Shown here piece after piece: positions 26,003 to 44,466 of a stretch of DNA of 64,000 bases. The DNA lies in assembly GCA_028554795.2 (NCBI GenBank), contig CM068842.1, positions 27,412,577-27,476,576 of the forward strand. Reading direction: 5' to 3'. Source of the DNA: Sinohyriopsis cumingii (taxonomy: Eukaryota > Mollusca > Bivalvia > Unionida > Unionidae). Each line of letters begins with the position of its first letter. Within the stretch, counting starts at the first letter, position 1. The notes below the pieces were generated by a model. That model saw only the letters and a program-made list of their open reading frames with translations, ran no database searches and was not told the DNA's origin. Position numbers and translations under genes: made by a program.

Positions 26003-26596
26003 AGGGGCCTCGAATGGACGAGTGGTCTCAAGCGCTCACTGTTACGGATCATTGCCATTTTACGTCTGTCTGAGTAGGTTCGAGTCTCAGGTTCGGCTGA
26101 TGTGGTTATGGGAGAAAGCTTGCTAGGAGCTTCTCGTGGGTTAGAGCGTGGTTAGTGGAAGTGGTCAGAGCGTCGGCCTTGGATGCGTGAGGTCGTGGGT
26201 TCGATCCCCGGCCGATTTATACCAAAGACTTACAAAAATGGTACTAACAGCTGCCTCGCTTGGCGCTCAGCATTAATATATTAGTGTTAGGACTGGTCGG
26301 CCTGGTGTCAGGATAATCTGACTAGGTGGGACATCATGCTACATTCTGCGACATGATGCCCCAGTGGTAGACATCACTATAAACTGCCACACTGCAGACG
26401 TGGTAGCGATATGACTGAAAAATTGTTAAAGCTACGTTAAAAATCCAAATCACACACACACACAGAGGCTTCTCGTACACGCTTCTCGTAGGTCGGTGGT
26501 TCTCTCCGGGATTTTCCCGGGTTTTTCCTCTACCATTTATACTGGCCACCATGTATAACCTATCTGGTGCTGAAACATGTTGTGCCAATATAAAGT
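26003..26596 (+). repeat. SINE family A copy interrupted by a family B SINE
   Basis: 5' half: GGGGCCTCGAATGGACGAGT, GGTCTCAAGCGC, GTTCGAGTCTCAGG, GAGAAAGCTTGC. 3' half resumes at about 26,481: GCTTCTCGTAGGTCGGTGGT, TTTTCCCGGGTT, TACTGGCCACCATGTATA. Both halves match the uninterrupted copy at 29,842-30,095. Confidence 0.85.
26141..26467 (+). repeat. Nested SINE family B insertion
   Basis: tRNA-like head (GTGGTTAGTGGAAGTGGTCAG, then GGTCGTGGGTTCGATCCCC), body with GGACTGGTCGGCC and GACATCATGC, and a CA-dinucleotide tail. It is bracketed by GCTTCTCGT at 26,129-26,137 and at 26,468-26,476 (again at 26,481-26,489), consistent with a target duplication. Confidence 0.8.
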
Positions 26597-26599
26597 ATC

Positions 26600-27322
26600 A
26601 CAGATAACGTCTTCTACTCTCTGTACATTTGCTGAAATAACGACATTATGAATATTATCTAGCTGTATGAAAAAGTTATCTCGACGGAACAAGGCCTCAG
26701 ACAATCATTCGTGAAAACATGGAAACATTTGACAATGCATTTAATTCTTTATAACGGAACATAAATAATTCATATATACTGGTAATTGAATAATGAATAG
26801 GAATCTGCATGCATTCCATGTATCCCTCCTCTAGCCCCACCATAATGATTGCGACAGTGATGTCAGTTTAGCCTTTCGGAAAAGGGGTGGGGTACGCATC
26901 ATCGTCCAATTTCATCTAATTTAGACACTAAACATGCATCCAGTCCACCTAACTATAATCTGATTTGATGTCTATTAGATCCATTCTATTTATTTCCCAA
27001 ATGTCATATTGAGAATACCCTGCTTACTGAAATATGGGAATATTGTTGGTAACTTAACAGTTACCACTCAAATTGTCCTCTTAACCCGATTGAAGGCCCC
27101 GGATGTAACTCATAGCACACTAACAATGCTGTCTAAAGTACTAATCTGGCGACGTAATTTCTATTCCGTCTGCTGAGTAACCCTTTATTTTCAATCTGTG
27201 GAGGCCAGCTTTATATATGCTACACAAATGATGCATCCAGCATCGATCAACACGTCTCTTTCACTCGTTTTCTTTAACTGGTGAATTTCAACTGCAGATA
27301 GATTACAGACTAAACAGATACA
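26600..27322. other. Unannotated spacer
   Basis: No gene or repeat recognised. Confidence 0.4.

Positions 27323-27325
<3 letters not shown>

Positions 27326-27370
<45 letters not shown>
27326..27370. repeat. (AAT)n microsatellite
   Basis: Fifteen AAT trinucleotides. It lies at the low-coordinate side of the minus-strand LINE fragment and may be derived from its 3' tail. Confidence 0.95.
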
Positions 27371-27371
<1 letters not shown>

Positions 27372-27689
27372 TGGACTTAGTACAGCATATAATTTTTAGA
27401 ATCTCTAAGCGCTGTTAATATTAGATAACATAGAAACATGTACAACGACAAGATTAGAAGAAAAAAAATGCCGTGAAATTTCAAAACAAAGCTATACTGA
27501 CAATAACTAAGTAAATAAACATTATTAATTCCATAAGTCTGTTTATGTAGTCAAAATATGTGCGTTTTAAAGTACTCTTGAATGAGGTTACACTGTCATT
27601 GTGTCTAAGATCAATGGTCAATTCGTTCCACCTAGGTTTCATACTGACTGCGTGAACTTAATGGTGTTGCTGGTACTTACTCATTGAGG

Positions 27690-28580
27690 AACAGGAAGTG
27701 AATGAGAAAGTATTTGCGTGGTGATCTGAATGGTTTCATTTTATCGTCACTGGTCTGCAGCTTGTTATTAATATCATCCATGACTTCCCTTTGGAAATGC
27801 ACTTCTCTACGCCTCAACTTCAGTTGGCCAGTTAAATTTGTATATTTGAGTGTCATCAGCGCACAAGTGATGAGAAACCGGATGTCGATCTATGATGACA
27901 CATGAGCGGCTGAGCGTATACAATGAAGAAGACGAGGCCGAGAACAGAGCTTTGTGAAGAAAATAAAATTACGATGTGCTGGAATGTTTTCCATTTGCGG
28001 ACACAATTTGTATCGTGTTGAATAAGTAGGACTTTAACCACTGTAAAGTTGTATTGTGAATACCAAATACATGCTGGAGACGTTGAAGTATATATATCAT
28101 GGTTTATTGTGACCAATATCTCAGACAAGTCAAGTGGGTGAGAACTGTAATCTTCCCACTATCCAAATCAGGGTGTGAGTCGTTAACTACTGTCATAAGG
28201 GCATTTTCATTACTAAGGCGAAGGCGATATGCGGACTGTACGTTGCTAAAAAGACTACTTGAATTTAGACAGGATACAAGTTGGTATAGAACAACTTTTT
28301 CTAAGATTCTGTACATGAATGGGGGTTAGAAACATGGCGGTAATTCTTTAAATCGTTACGGTCAGGCGTTCGTTTTTTCAAGAGGCTTTACAATGGTAAC
28401 TTTTAAAACTGGTAGGAATTCCCTGGATGAGGAAGAAGTATTTATAACATCGGGTTAGTGAAGGCAATATTGAATATATGCACCCAAGCAGCACTGATGA
28501 TGGAATCAGATCGAGTTCACGTAACTTTGGAACACTCTTCATCACAATTGTAAGCACGAAAACCATAGAGAGGGGTTCAA
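27690..28580 (-). pseudogene. LINE reverse transcriptase fragment
   Basis: Minus strand: ILEKVVLYQLVSCLNSSSLF and QSAYR followed by NENALMTVVND and LDSGKITVLT (28,110-28,310), then TINHDI and FGIHN-like segments (about 28,050-28,110), SVLGLVFFIVYAQPL (about 27,930) and CADDTQIYKF-type catalytic sequence (about 27,850), in several frames with stops. The order matches animal CR1/L2-like RTs (ILEKVV, QSAYR, DTIDHDIL, QGSVLGP, ADDTQIY). Dead copy; clade by resemblance only. Confidence 0.8.
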
Positions 28581-28584
28581 AATG

Positions 28585-29825
28585 CTGTTAGAGGCTGAAC
28601 TTCACGTGACACCGAAGTGTGAAAATACACTATGCACTTTATGAGACCGAGCCAAATAGTTGTAATATATGGAATAATATTGAAATAATGAAATATCAGG
28701 TCTTTCCGCCAATGACTATAAAAAACACCTTAGTAATTGCCACTGCTTATTCATATATCTTCTTGACCAAATGACCTCGCGTGCATGGCACGCGGCATAT
28801 GCGTTCGTTACGATGGACTCGACTGAGATTGCTAATTCTTTGACAAAAAATTCACAAACTTCTTTTCTTAAAGAATGAAATCAGCTGAGAACGTTCTTTT
28901 ACTGAATTCTGCAAATAATTTCAAAAGGTATCAGTATGTTTTTACATAGTTCTATTTTGACTAGCGTGCTTTACGTGTGACTAAGTTCTCTAACAATTTC
29001 GGGTGATTTCCCTTTTTCACTCCGTTGAATTATTTTCACATGAACTTTGTAGAAGTGCCTAGAGGTGTTTAACTGTTTGAGACGAACAATCACATGCCGG
29101 CTAAATAGCTTTCCACACTCCCCATCTTTTAATTAATTTGAAACGTTTAAAAATATCAAAATACGATAAATAAAATTGCCACACTACCACGCCTACCACT
29201 ACAGTATTAGTGTGGTATATGAACAGACTTTTCTCTGAGACAGCTCAACAATTTTTAACCTTAAACTCCCAGAGATTGCAGTTGAAAGATGAAAACATAT
29301 TCACTGAGAAATGCGCCTTAGCTTCACAATCGATTTCAGATAAAGCAAAATAGTATGGATAATGAGATACAACAGTATGCTACAAAATAAATCTTGCTCG
29401 CATATCACATTTATTATTTGACAGATCGTGTTTATATCATATTGACTAAATAATAATCTCGCATTCAGAGAATACATAATAGCAGGATACTGCAAGCACT
29501 GTCACACCCGAAAACCTGAGTATAACTTGATTTGATTGGCTATATTTTAAACTGTACTTTTCAATTTTTATTCAAAGATTGCGTTGAATACACACCGTTT
29601 CACGGTAAAATCTCACATATTAGCTTCTGCCACTGTGCAATACGCAAACTGAAAACTCCCAACCTCCAACTTAAGATCTGACCGACACCGATACAGGGCC
29701 AAGTTCTGTTGACCATTTGATTCACTAACCACCTTTGAGCCTTCACGTTTCTGAAAGAGAAGAAAGTCATGAAAAACATATCGTTTTTAACTCCCCCTTA
29801 CACAATTGTAACTCTTTATATGATA
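28585..29825. other. Unannotated spacer
   Basis: AT-rich with short frames only; nothing supported. Confidence 0.4.
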
Positions 29826-29841
29826 GGCTACTAAAAATAAG

Positions 29842-30095
29842 GGGGCCCCGAGTGGCCGAGTGGTCTAAAGCGCTCTTCGTTACGGATCACTGCCATCTCA
29901 CCTCTGTCTGCGGCGGTTCGAGTCTAGGATTCAGCCAATGCGGGTATGTGAGAAAGCTTGCCAGTAGCTTCTCGTGGGTCGGTGGTTCTTTCCGGTGTTT
30001 TCCCGGGTTCTTCCTCCACCATTAATACTGGCCACCATGTATAGCCTATCGTGTGCTGAAAAATGGCGTTAAACCCCACAACAACAACAACAACA
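29842..30095 (+). repeat. Complete tRNA-derived SINE (family A)
   Basis: tRNA-like head (GAGTGGCCGAGTGGTCTAAA A box; GGCGGTTCGAGTCTAGG B box), body with GTGAGAAAGCTTGCC, GTCGGTGGTTCTTTCCGG, CTTCCTCCACCATTAATACT and GGCCACCATGTATA, ending GGCGTTAAACCCC plus a (CAA)n tail. A perfect 12-bp target duplication, ACTAAAAATAAG, flanks it (29,830-29,841 and 30,096-30,107). This defines the family boundaries used for other copies. Bodies of this type are, from memory, common in bivalves. Confidence 0.95.
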
Positions 30096-30109
30096 ACTAA
30101 AAATAAGTG

Positions 30110-31195
30110 TACCGGGAATTTAAAAGGTCACCAGAACCTATACCTTAATGAGTACCTGCGAGATCATAAGTTAGTAACGCGTGCACACCTGATGAAGCGT
30201 CCGACGCGTAATATAAGGGTAACGTGTTAGATACCTGCCCAGGTCAGCTTGGGTCAACGGCCTATGTCTGTCCCATGAATGCGCGGTCTAAACCTTATCT
30301 GCAATTTGAAATGATGGTTATGCAATTTCGATATGTATGTTCTAGTCAGTTCCGGAAGTAGTAAAGCACAAATGTATACTTGGTCGCCACGGATCATTTA
30401 CCATATTTACTCGGCATGTTATGGCCAATAATATTAAAAGCGTCGTTAAGATTACGATTTTGAATCAGAATGGCAAAACATGTGACTTCAAAGCACCATA
30501 TGTTTCGGATCCATATCCAGTTTTTTGCTATTATTTCCAACACCAAATGAACGACACACATAACACATAGCACAGAAAAAAACGCATCTGCTTCAATAAG
30601 CTGATATAAATATGGATTTTGAAACCTACGGAACTTTTAATTGATAAAGAATGGAATAATCTTGTTGCAGCAAATTAACCAAACAAGTTACTTAACACGA
30701 ACTTTTCGCTGGCAAATCGAATGTAATAGTATAATTTTGTTAGGCAACGAATTCATTCTAGTGTTAACGGAATAGTAAATATTTTTCAACATAGGTTTTG
30801 CCAAATGTATTTCGATTTGTATTCACTAATCAATTCCACAACTAGCAAGAAGAAATTTGTGGTTCGTTTTATCCTTCCGATTGTAAAGCTTTCCACTCTC
30901 TATGGCTCTTACGGTTCTTATTTTCTTTTGCAATTAAGACATGCAGCATTACATGATCCTCTCCTTAATAATGAGCATGATTGTCAATATTGCAATAAAA
31001 ACTAGGTTTACATTGTTTGCACAGATCGAATGCATTAAAGCTTAAATCAACTGCACATTTTTTAAATTGAAGCAATTAGTCTGCATACATAAAAGATATT
31101 TGTGCTGTTAATTATAACCAAAGCAGATTATAATTGATTCAACATTGGGCTAGGCGCTTTAACAAATCAAAGCATCAATACATTTACTGAATTCA
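30110..31195. other. Unannotated spacer
   Basis: No coding or repeat structure recognised. Confidence 0.4.
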
Positions 31196-31196
31196 C

Positions 31197-36634
<5,438 letters not shown>

Positions 36635-37430
36635 CTTTGGTTATCGTTATATAGGAGATGATTGACCATGGTGATATTGCCTGGATTGATAAAACAATAA
36701 AATAAAATATGGAATTAATGGATGGAATAACAGAGATCTGAACAAAGATATAGAATAGAACAACACGAGTTCCTGTATGTAAAATATTACAATTTAATCA
36801 GTCAGATAAAACAAGATGAAATTGAAAATGACGTTTGAATTATATAACTTCTCTTAGAAATAGAATTATAAAATGTATGCAAAATGCCGTTCTGTTATTT
36901 CGATAAAATTATTTTCATCATAGAATGAATGAATGAATGAATGAATGAACACAAATTGACGGCATGTCAGCATAACCTGGTTGCTTCCTGTCCTTTCCAA
37001 TTCACTGCTGAAAACAGGTCAGCGTTGTAGTGTTTCTTTTCCTTCTTACTCTTTCCAACCTCTTCAGGTCATTAACGTAACTTGGTTGTAGTCTGCACTC
37101 CATCCCACTATGTAGCACAGGTATGGTGCTATTTTTCCCTTAAAATAAATGAAACTCAACCTAAATATTTATCAGCCTTTTTCTTTTCTGGCGTCGGACA
37201 GTATTTACAGTCTTGTTATGTCAGATATCGTTTTGCGTAACTCAACAGACAATGATAATATGGTCAGTTCGCAGCCTGGTTCTGGCACACAATCCAAATA
37301 GCATAAAATTAGTGTCTCTCTAGTGGCTTCTCGTATTCCTAATTGGAACCATGACATAACTAGACATCTAAGATAAACTATTACATCCCACTCTGGGCTG
37401 TACATTACTAGCTGAACGGTGTCGGTAGAT
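36635..37430. repeat. Dispersed repeat (C family), copy 2
   Basis: Colinear partner of 11,635-12,420. A (GAAT)n microsatellite at about 36,925-36,950 is present only in this copy. Confidence 0.7.
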
Positions 37431-39369
37431 ACACATCGATTTTCTTGGTTAAAATAACCCACAAACATATAATTCTATGTAGTCTGCCTTTCTTAATATC
37501 TATTCCTTGACAATTTAATTTTATGAGACCTATTTCCTTTGGCCCAAGATTGTTCTGGCTTTCCTCAACTTTGTCATTTTCCACTACGTGACCTCACGTT
37601 AACATTGCTCACGTATAGCTGTCTCACCGTTATCCGAAAATTCACTCATGCCCCGAAAGAAGAGAGGTTAACCATCGTAAGCCACTAATTTATTGCTAGC
37701 CTAGCCCATATGTCAGTCTTAATGGTCATATGCCACGCTGACCACGACAGAATTTCCACTGTTAAAATCTCTATTAAATCAAGAGCATTATCATATAAAT
37801 GTAATGAAAAAGAGTTCTTTCTTTAAAGGCCCTCTCTAAATGGTAGCAACAAAATAATTTGATATTTCTAATGACATTAAAATTGAAGTTGCTAGAAATT
37901 TTTAAGTATTATTCCAAGTTCCGCTCGAGAATTATTGTATTGTTTCTCTAAGCCAACCTAAGTGATCGGCAATATTATAGTAAACCATTTTTTATATTGT
38001 TTTTCGATACATTTCTCAGAGGTGATTCATATTCTAACCAAATATCCGATGTCGTTACCCCTTAGATTAGAATTCAAATGTATGGGACTTTTGCGATTTT
38101 TTAAAGTTGTTGTGCGCGCAGAAACTTTCTCTGTGGAAGGCCATCACCAGCAAATATAGGAAATATAAACAAACTAATGGAAGAAGAGCTTAACAAACAA
38201 GCATGCTTCTACAATATGGGATTAGGCACTTTACTTCAATAGCCTAGCACTAAATAACCAACTTTCTACTATGCCGTAAAGCACTAAACCAATCAAACAA
38301 GCAAACCAATAAATGATTAAACCCTCTTTCTCTTTGCATCCGCTGATGAGAGGAGGCTTACCGTGTGCAACTCCGCTGGTACATTATTAAGTCATTTCTT
38401 TAATTTGGTTCAAAGCAGGAGGAATCCCCTCAATGCTGGTCAGACTTCTCTTCAGTCATTTGATAAGTACAGGGATAAGCCTCATAAATGTTCATTTCTC
38501 CACTAATAGGCTTCATTTGCATAATTTAATGTCTGACGGAAACCAGAATAAACATAAATATAGAATGAAAACTGTTGTAATAAAATTCAATTCCCCAAAA
38601 GTGATTTTAAAATTATTTGTTATGCTTCATTGCGGAAGAACTCATAATTTTTTTTTTAAATATCAGTTTTGCCTGTCTCAATCCTGTATTGCCTGACATT
38701 AACGAGGACTGCATTTGACATTCGGCTTTCGGCTTCAAACATTACAAGCTAACTGGTATGTAATTTCCTACATAGATCGATAAAAAGGGTAAATACATTG
38801 TATCATGCATTACTGTGTTAGCAAACTTGTAGATAAAATGTAAGGACGTTTTTGCATTTCAATGTACAAAATCATCTGCGGATTTGATAAGTCAGACTAT
38901 TGTTGAACCCATATACCAAAATACTGAACTGCCCATTTAATCAAAAATTCATTTTTTTTTTCTTCTCATTCTTCTGCAACCGATGCCTGTAAGAAAATGC
39001 ATATTGGCCAACACAGAAAATATATACAGGCTATACATGTAAGATACATCAGATATAGTTTTGCTATTTAAAAACAACAAAAAACAACATGTTGTTCAAT
39101 TTTTCTCTCTTATGAGAATGGTAAAAGTTTACACCATTAGCTGTGTTAAAACGTATTTCCGGGACCTCCAAGAATAAAGTTAACTCCCAAAGCTAATAAA
39201 TCGTTTACTTTCTTATTTTTCTACACCCCTCATGGTCTGAGAATCAAATGCTTAAATCAATAGATATTGACGAACAAAACTTAAATCTGTTCTGAAGACA
39301 TCCAAGCTTTTGTCCAAAGTCATAATATTCTCAATTCATTATGAAATTGAAATAACATTACCACGCTTG

Positions 39370-39371
<2 letters not shown>
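37431..39371. other. Unannotated spacer
   Basis: No gene, RNA or clear repeat recognised. Short frames have no domain. Confidence 0.4.
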
Positions 39372-39413
<42 letters not shown>

Positions 39414-39417
39414 TAAT
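39372..39417. repeat. (AAT)n microsatellite
   Basis: About 15 AAT units, directly at the 5' side of the LINE fragment. Confidence 0.95.
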
Positions 39418-39419
39418 GT

Positions 39420-40558
39420 ACAGCCGATGCGACAAACCTGTTGATGCCCTAGGTGCTCTCTTAGGCCCTCGTCGACGCCAACGTTCTCGTCTCGTTTAGG
39501 ATCATGATATTGGCTATCTCTGTTTCCCTTCCTCTAAAGATGAAGCCGCTCGTAATAAATTTGCCAGAAATTCGCTATTCATGACTAGATTTTGCCATTA
39601 TCATTATATACCAAAGCTCGGTGTGATTGCCCGACAGTACGTCACTTCCGTAAATTCTATTCCTCAGTAGAAATATAAAAACAAATTCTGTATCGTCAAC
39701 ATCTCTGTTTGAATGACATATCGATTACCTATGTACAATGGTAGTCAAAAGAATAACTCCTTTCCAAATTTCTACCTTCCCAATCACTTGAACTTTATTT
39801 TTCTGGTTATATACTACCGCTGACAGATTACGGCTGTACCATATGGGGAAACTCTTCCAATTATGTTCTGTCCAGAATTGATAAACTCCAGGGCAGCCAG
39901 AATAATACTGAAACTTCCTGTTATGACTCCCTCGAATGTTTTTTTTTTTCAAGTCTGCAATGGCTACTATTTCAAAAACGTATTCTGTATTTTAAAGAAA
40001 TTATGACATATAAGTCTTTAAACGGATTTTTTCCAGATTATATCTCTAACCTAATTGAACTAAGATCATCCAATGCCGTGCGTAATCTCCGATCGACGAC
40101 TAACAACGATCTCCAGATTCCGTGGTCGAAAACCAGCCATTACAAACGCTCATTTACTGTATGAGCACCTACTGTATGGAATTCCTTACCAAAGAGGATA
40201 CGTAATTCAAATTCCCTTGCTTCTTTTAAAATATAATTAAAGAAATTCTTTCTTGACCATTATATCAATAAATAATATGTCCAGATCTTATATATATAAC
40301 ACGTACGACTTATGCTGAAATGTATCTACCTGTGTATAGAATATTGTTCATATGTGTATATGTTTCCCAGTATAGTAACACATAGTCATTCATGTTAAAT
40401 ATGTATGAATGAGTGTGCGACGATACCTGATTACGTGCATGGTCTTGTATTTTTTTAAAATTATTTTTTTATATATTAACATAGCCAATTTCAAATATTG
40501 AGGATCACATGGCAGATGGGTCAGTCATGACCAAATATGTTATCCTCGTTAAAGAAAG

Positions 40559-40596
<38 letters not shown>

Positions 40597-40600
40597 CGTT
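39420..40600 (+). pseudogene. LINE 3'-end fragment with (TTA)n tail
   Basis: Plus strand segments in changing frames read like the C-terminal end of a CR1/L2-type LINE: a LFQ..RILK..-like stretch, SLNGFFPDYISNL (about 40,016), a RNLRSTTNNDLQIP-type stretch (about 40,080-40,120), YKRSFTV and TVWNSLPKR-type sequence (40,142-40,200) and SFKYN-KKFFLDHYIN (about 40,225). A short 3' untranslated region ends in ATTATTATT (40,560-40,598), a typical LINE tail. Multiple stops and frame changes show that it is inactive. Confidence 0.8.
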
Positions 40601-41415
40601 TTCAGTAATGTATCACTGCATGTACAAATTATGTTTATTGTCTAATATGTGATTCACAATATACGTATTTTAATGCACATTTCTGAGTTATTTAGAGAAA
40701 ATAAAGATTATGATGTATAACGTATATATTTTTTTATCAGTGACCTTGTATCGTTTTCATTTAGTACGATGACTGTCACCAATTTTCAAACAGACACGTT
40801 GCCACATTTAGGTGACGCGTGCTTGTTGCAGATGAATCCAAAAGTATTAATTGAGAAACTGAATAACTCGTGGTCTCATAATTAGACTTAGAGTATGTAA
40901 TAACATCGATTCAAATCAGACTTTTCCTTTACTAATTTCCCTGCTGTTTACTTGCAGTTTTTAGTGATTAACTGGGAAGAAATCTATTATTCCCTGCCAT
41001 GCAGTCTGGAGAACTGTGTAAAACCTCCTTGTCTTCGATTTGAAAGATTGTGCATGCTTTTCGAACTTGGATTGTATTAAGGACCGGTGAAATTTTGTCT
41101 GACAATGACACCGCTTTTAATCACGTGATTGAGAATAATTGAATTTAAGCAGTATTTATTTGCAGATGTCACCATGGAAACTACATACAATCAAATAAGA
41201 GATATCGAGAATTTACCGATATATGAAAAACCTATTTCCAATAACTAAGTAGGCGAAGCCTAAAAACCGTATTCTAACTTTCATGTTTTGGAAGTTAGAT
41301 TACAACTAAGCTGCACTCCCTTTGCCAGTTTTTCAATAAGGTGCAAGTATGCTTAAACCTACATAAGGTCAGGGATGAATAAGTCCAGATTAAACCGAAA
41401 GCAGTAATTGGTGCA
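40601..41415. other. Unannotated spacer
   Basis: Nothing recognisable; AT-rich. Confidence 0.4.
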
Positions 41416-41419
41416 AGAC

Positions 41420-41890
41420 ACATTGATTTATAGACACATGTGATATATCATGGATACATTTCATTAATAGACACAGATGATAAATCATAGACACATTTCA
41501 TTAATAGAAACTGATGATAAATCATAGATACATTTCATTAATATACACAGATGATCGTAGAGACATTTCGTTAACAGAAACAGATGATAAATCATGGACA
41601 CATTTCATTAATATACACAGATGATAAATCATAGACACATTTCATTAATATACACAGATGATAAATTATAGATACATTGCATTAATAGACACAAATGGTA
41701 AATCATAGACACATTTCGTTAATAGACACAGATGATAAATCATAGACACATTTCATTAATAGACACAGATGATAAATCATAGACACATTTCATTAATAGA
41801 CACAGAGATGATCATAGACACATTTCACTAATAGACACAGGCGATAAATCATAGATACATATCATTAATGAAAACAGATGAATAATCATA
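41420..41890. repeat. 37-bp minisatellite
   Basis: About a dozen units of AGACACATTTCATTAATAGA plus CACAGATGATAAATCAT, some 5 bp shorter (ATGATCATAGAC). Pure tandem array. Confidence 0.95.
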
Positions 41891-43156
41891 GAGTTTCATT
41901 ATTGCAAAGCAAATAACCCTAACTCCAACACAATCACTGTAATAATTGATTAAAATGAATACATTTTAACCGAGAAAGCGAGATAGATGCATTAAATAAC
42001 CAAAGTCAATGATGACGGTATCTTCATTTAATAGCTTCATCAGTGTTCGAAATAAGAGCCAGTCCGAAGCCCGATGCCCTGTGGGATTTATGTGGTTTCA
42101 TTTTTTTTTTTTTAGAGGTCGGGCAAGCAAATATTCAAAGAAATGCAAAAACAAATGAAGATGCAAACAAAATCTGTCTAGAAGCAAATAATATTGTCCA
42201 AAATATATCCTTTCGTCTTATTCAAACTGCCAAGTGTCAAATGAGAATAATCTAGTTATTATATTCCGACTCACTCCATTCCCTACATTACGGCTGAAGG
42301 AGGAGTCAGTTAAGACGTATCAGACCGGAAATTATGAGTAGTAGTTCCTAACTGGAATAATTCAGTATTCTCTAGTAGAAACCGGAGAGAGGTGGATAGT
42401 AGCGTCTAGATTATTCAGGTTATTTACTTACTTAAAATTTGGCGGAGTTAGAAAAAAATATTTTAAGTATGTACAGTAGAGCATATACCGGTAATATGTT
42501 TACTTAGAAACGGTTCGTTTTCCATTTTGAATTTTCAACATTGATCCGGATATTTGTACTGCGAAGACTGGCTGTCCAGTTCATACAGCATGTGACGCAC
42601 ATTTTAGATTACTTCCGGTTCATTTCCCACGAATGTAGTCCTAGTCTATCTTTTTTGAGCATTTTCTCTCTCATTTTGGTTGTGTTTGATTTGGTACTTT
42701 AGAAACTGAGCATTATCGTGTCGATGTCTGTGTGTATTTCGGCGACAGTGCAAAGTGGAACATCCTCGGTTTTCGCCTTCAAGTTGAGAAAGAAACATCG
42801 GATGAATTCGTCGACATTGCTATGTTCTAAACTACTTTCGTTGGCATGGAACAATATAACGGCGGAAGGATACAAAGTCACAATCGGGATCTAGTCGGCT
42901 TTGCTGTTGTAACATATCTGGTGCTCCGCCAGAAACGAATCACCAAACACATTAAACTGATGTGTATTTCTACAACTATTTCCGAGGTTATTTCACGACT
43001 TGTCGTCGGAAATCATTTTATATTGTTTCTGGTTTCGGTATTTGTAAACAGAAAATTCATTTAGTAACCAGTGAATGAATTTTCCACTAAATTTTGACAG
43101 GGAGAGACCAGCCAAAATGCCTATATCCATGCCAGATGAATCTCAAATTTATCACG
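41891..43156. other. Unannotated higher-complexity spacer
   Basis: Less repetitive than its surroundings with more CpG around 42,540-42,960. Short frames only, no domain. Could hold a first exon or promoter of a host gene, but nothing here proves it. Confidence 0.3.
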
Positions 43157-44265
43157 CTGTTACGGGGTACAAAAGTTGCAAACAATAACATCCAACACAA
43201 AGTAGATTCCTTTTTATTGGGGGGGGGGGGCAACAGATGCCCCCACTTAAAAAAAATAAAAAGTATTTTATGTTTGTGTGTTTCCCCTCAGATATGTTGT
43301 ATGTTCTGTTTATAAAGAATTTTGTATCAAAACTTTTAATTTGAGTGTTTGATGGGGTATTTATTTTTCTCTAGTGTTATCTAAAGGGTTGTTCGTCCGA
43401 GCCTGGTTTTATTCACCTTGCTCGAAGTCCCTTCCCTTGTAATTTTTGTGACCTTTCCTATAGGTCTCCTAAGTCTCAGTGTTTGCTAAATGTATTAGTG
43501 CTATATTGTGTGTATGCTATATTTTATGTATGTTTCAGACAGCAAGTATAAATCAATTTTTTTTTTCTTTCCCCAGTTGTCTTATTTCAATTCTTTGGAT
43601 TGTACTGTTGTATTTGTGTTTTTGTTTGGTCTGTTTATGTTCTATATGATGTGTTTTTCCAAGACTCTTTCAAAGGCCTGTCCACTTCGCGTAGCGCCGT
43701 GTGACATAGCCCCATGATGTCATCGCCTTGTACTTTCCCCATATAGATTCCCTGTGGATTCCCTTAGTTTCGTATTTCAGGTAATAATATTTTAGAATTT
43801 TCCAATGTGTAGCGTCATAGGATTCTTTAGAAAGTTCAGATGGTATCTGAAAGTTGCAATAAGTTAGGATTCCTATATAAACCTTGTTATAATTTTGTTC
43901 ACCCAAGCTAGAGCTCAAGATGACTGCCATTTACAGAGAACATATGGATAGTTTTACACCAGGGCAACAGTTTATCAAAACTACAAAATGGAGACAAAAG
44001 TCATGGTTCATTAACAGTATAAATGTTTGCTTTTACAATGATGACAAATACAGACTCCAAGTCCTATGGGTCAGAATCTTTATCAGTATCAGATGTGTGA
44101 ACTATGTAGAATTTGTATCTCACATTACCATATCTGACCGCTTAAAATCCTTTAAATTAAAACAATCATATACACCCATGTCTCTTTTTTTAATTCATCA
44201 TCAATATTTATACAATAAATTGAAGGGAAATGTTAAGTATTAATATGACGGCAACACACGCTAAA
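43157..44265. repeat. Dispersed repeat (B family), interrupted copy
   Basis: 43,157-43,215 and 43,895-44,265 match 8,090-8,515 closely. The middle (43,216-43,894, starting with a G run and ending before TTGTTCACCC) has no counterpart there. It is either an insertion here or a deletion in the other copy; no terminal repeats or coding domain were found in it. Confidence 0.8.
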
Positions 44266-44461
44266 CAATTATATGAACAAAATAGACGATAGCGACGAGT
44301 TGGACGATCATTGTTCTGGAAGCAATGAAGATACTAATTATGAAATATAAATCTCAGGAAAAACGTATTAATTCTATGACGTATTGTTTTATGAGGGAAT
44401 AAATAAGACGAAAAATAAAATGCATTGCTCATTTTGTAGCACAATATATCTTTGGTTGAGT

Positions 44462-44466
44462 CAGTC
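44462..44466. repeat. Left target-site duplication CAGTC
   Basis: CAGTC directly precedes the left terminal repeat and recurs directly after the right one (59,206-59,210), as expected from DDE-integrase insertion. Polintons usually give 6 bp; here the sixth base does not match. Confidence 0.85.

Noticed and set aside
43714..43730. GATGTCATCGCC shared with the inner part of the element's terminal repeats
   Set aside because: Only 12 bp match and neighbouring bases differ; probably chance rather than a solo end or integrase site.
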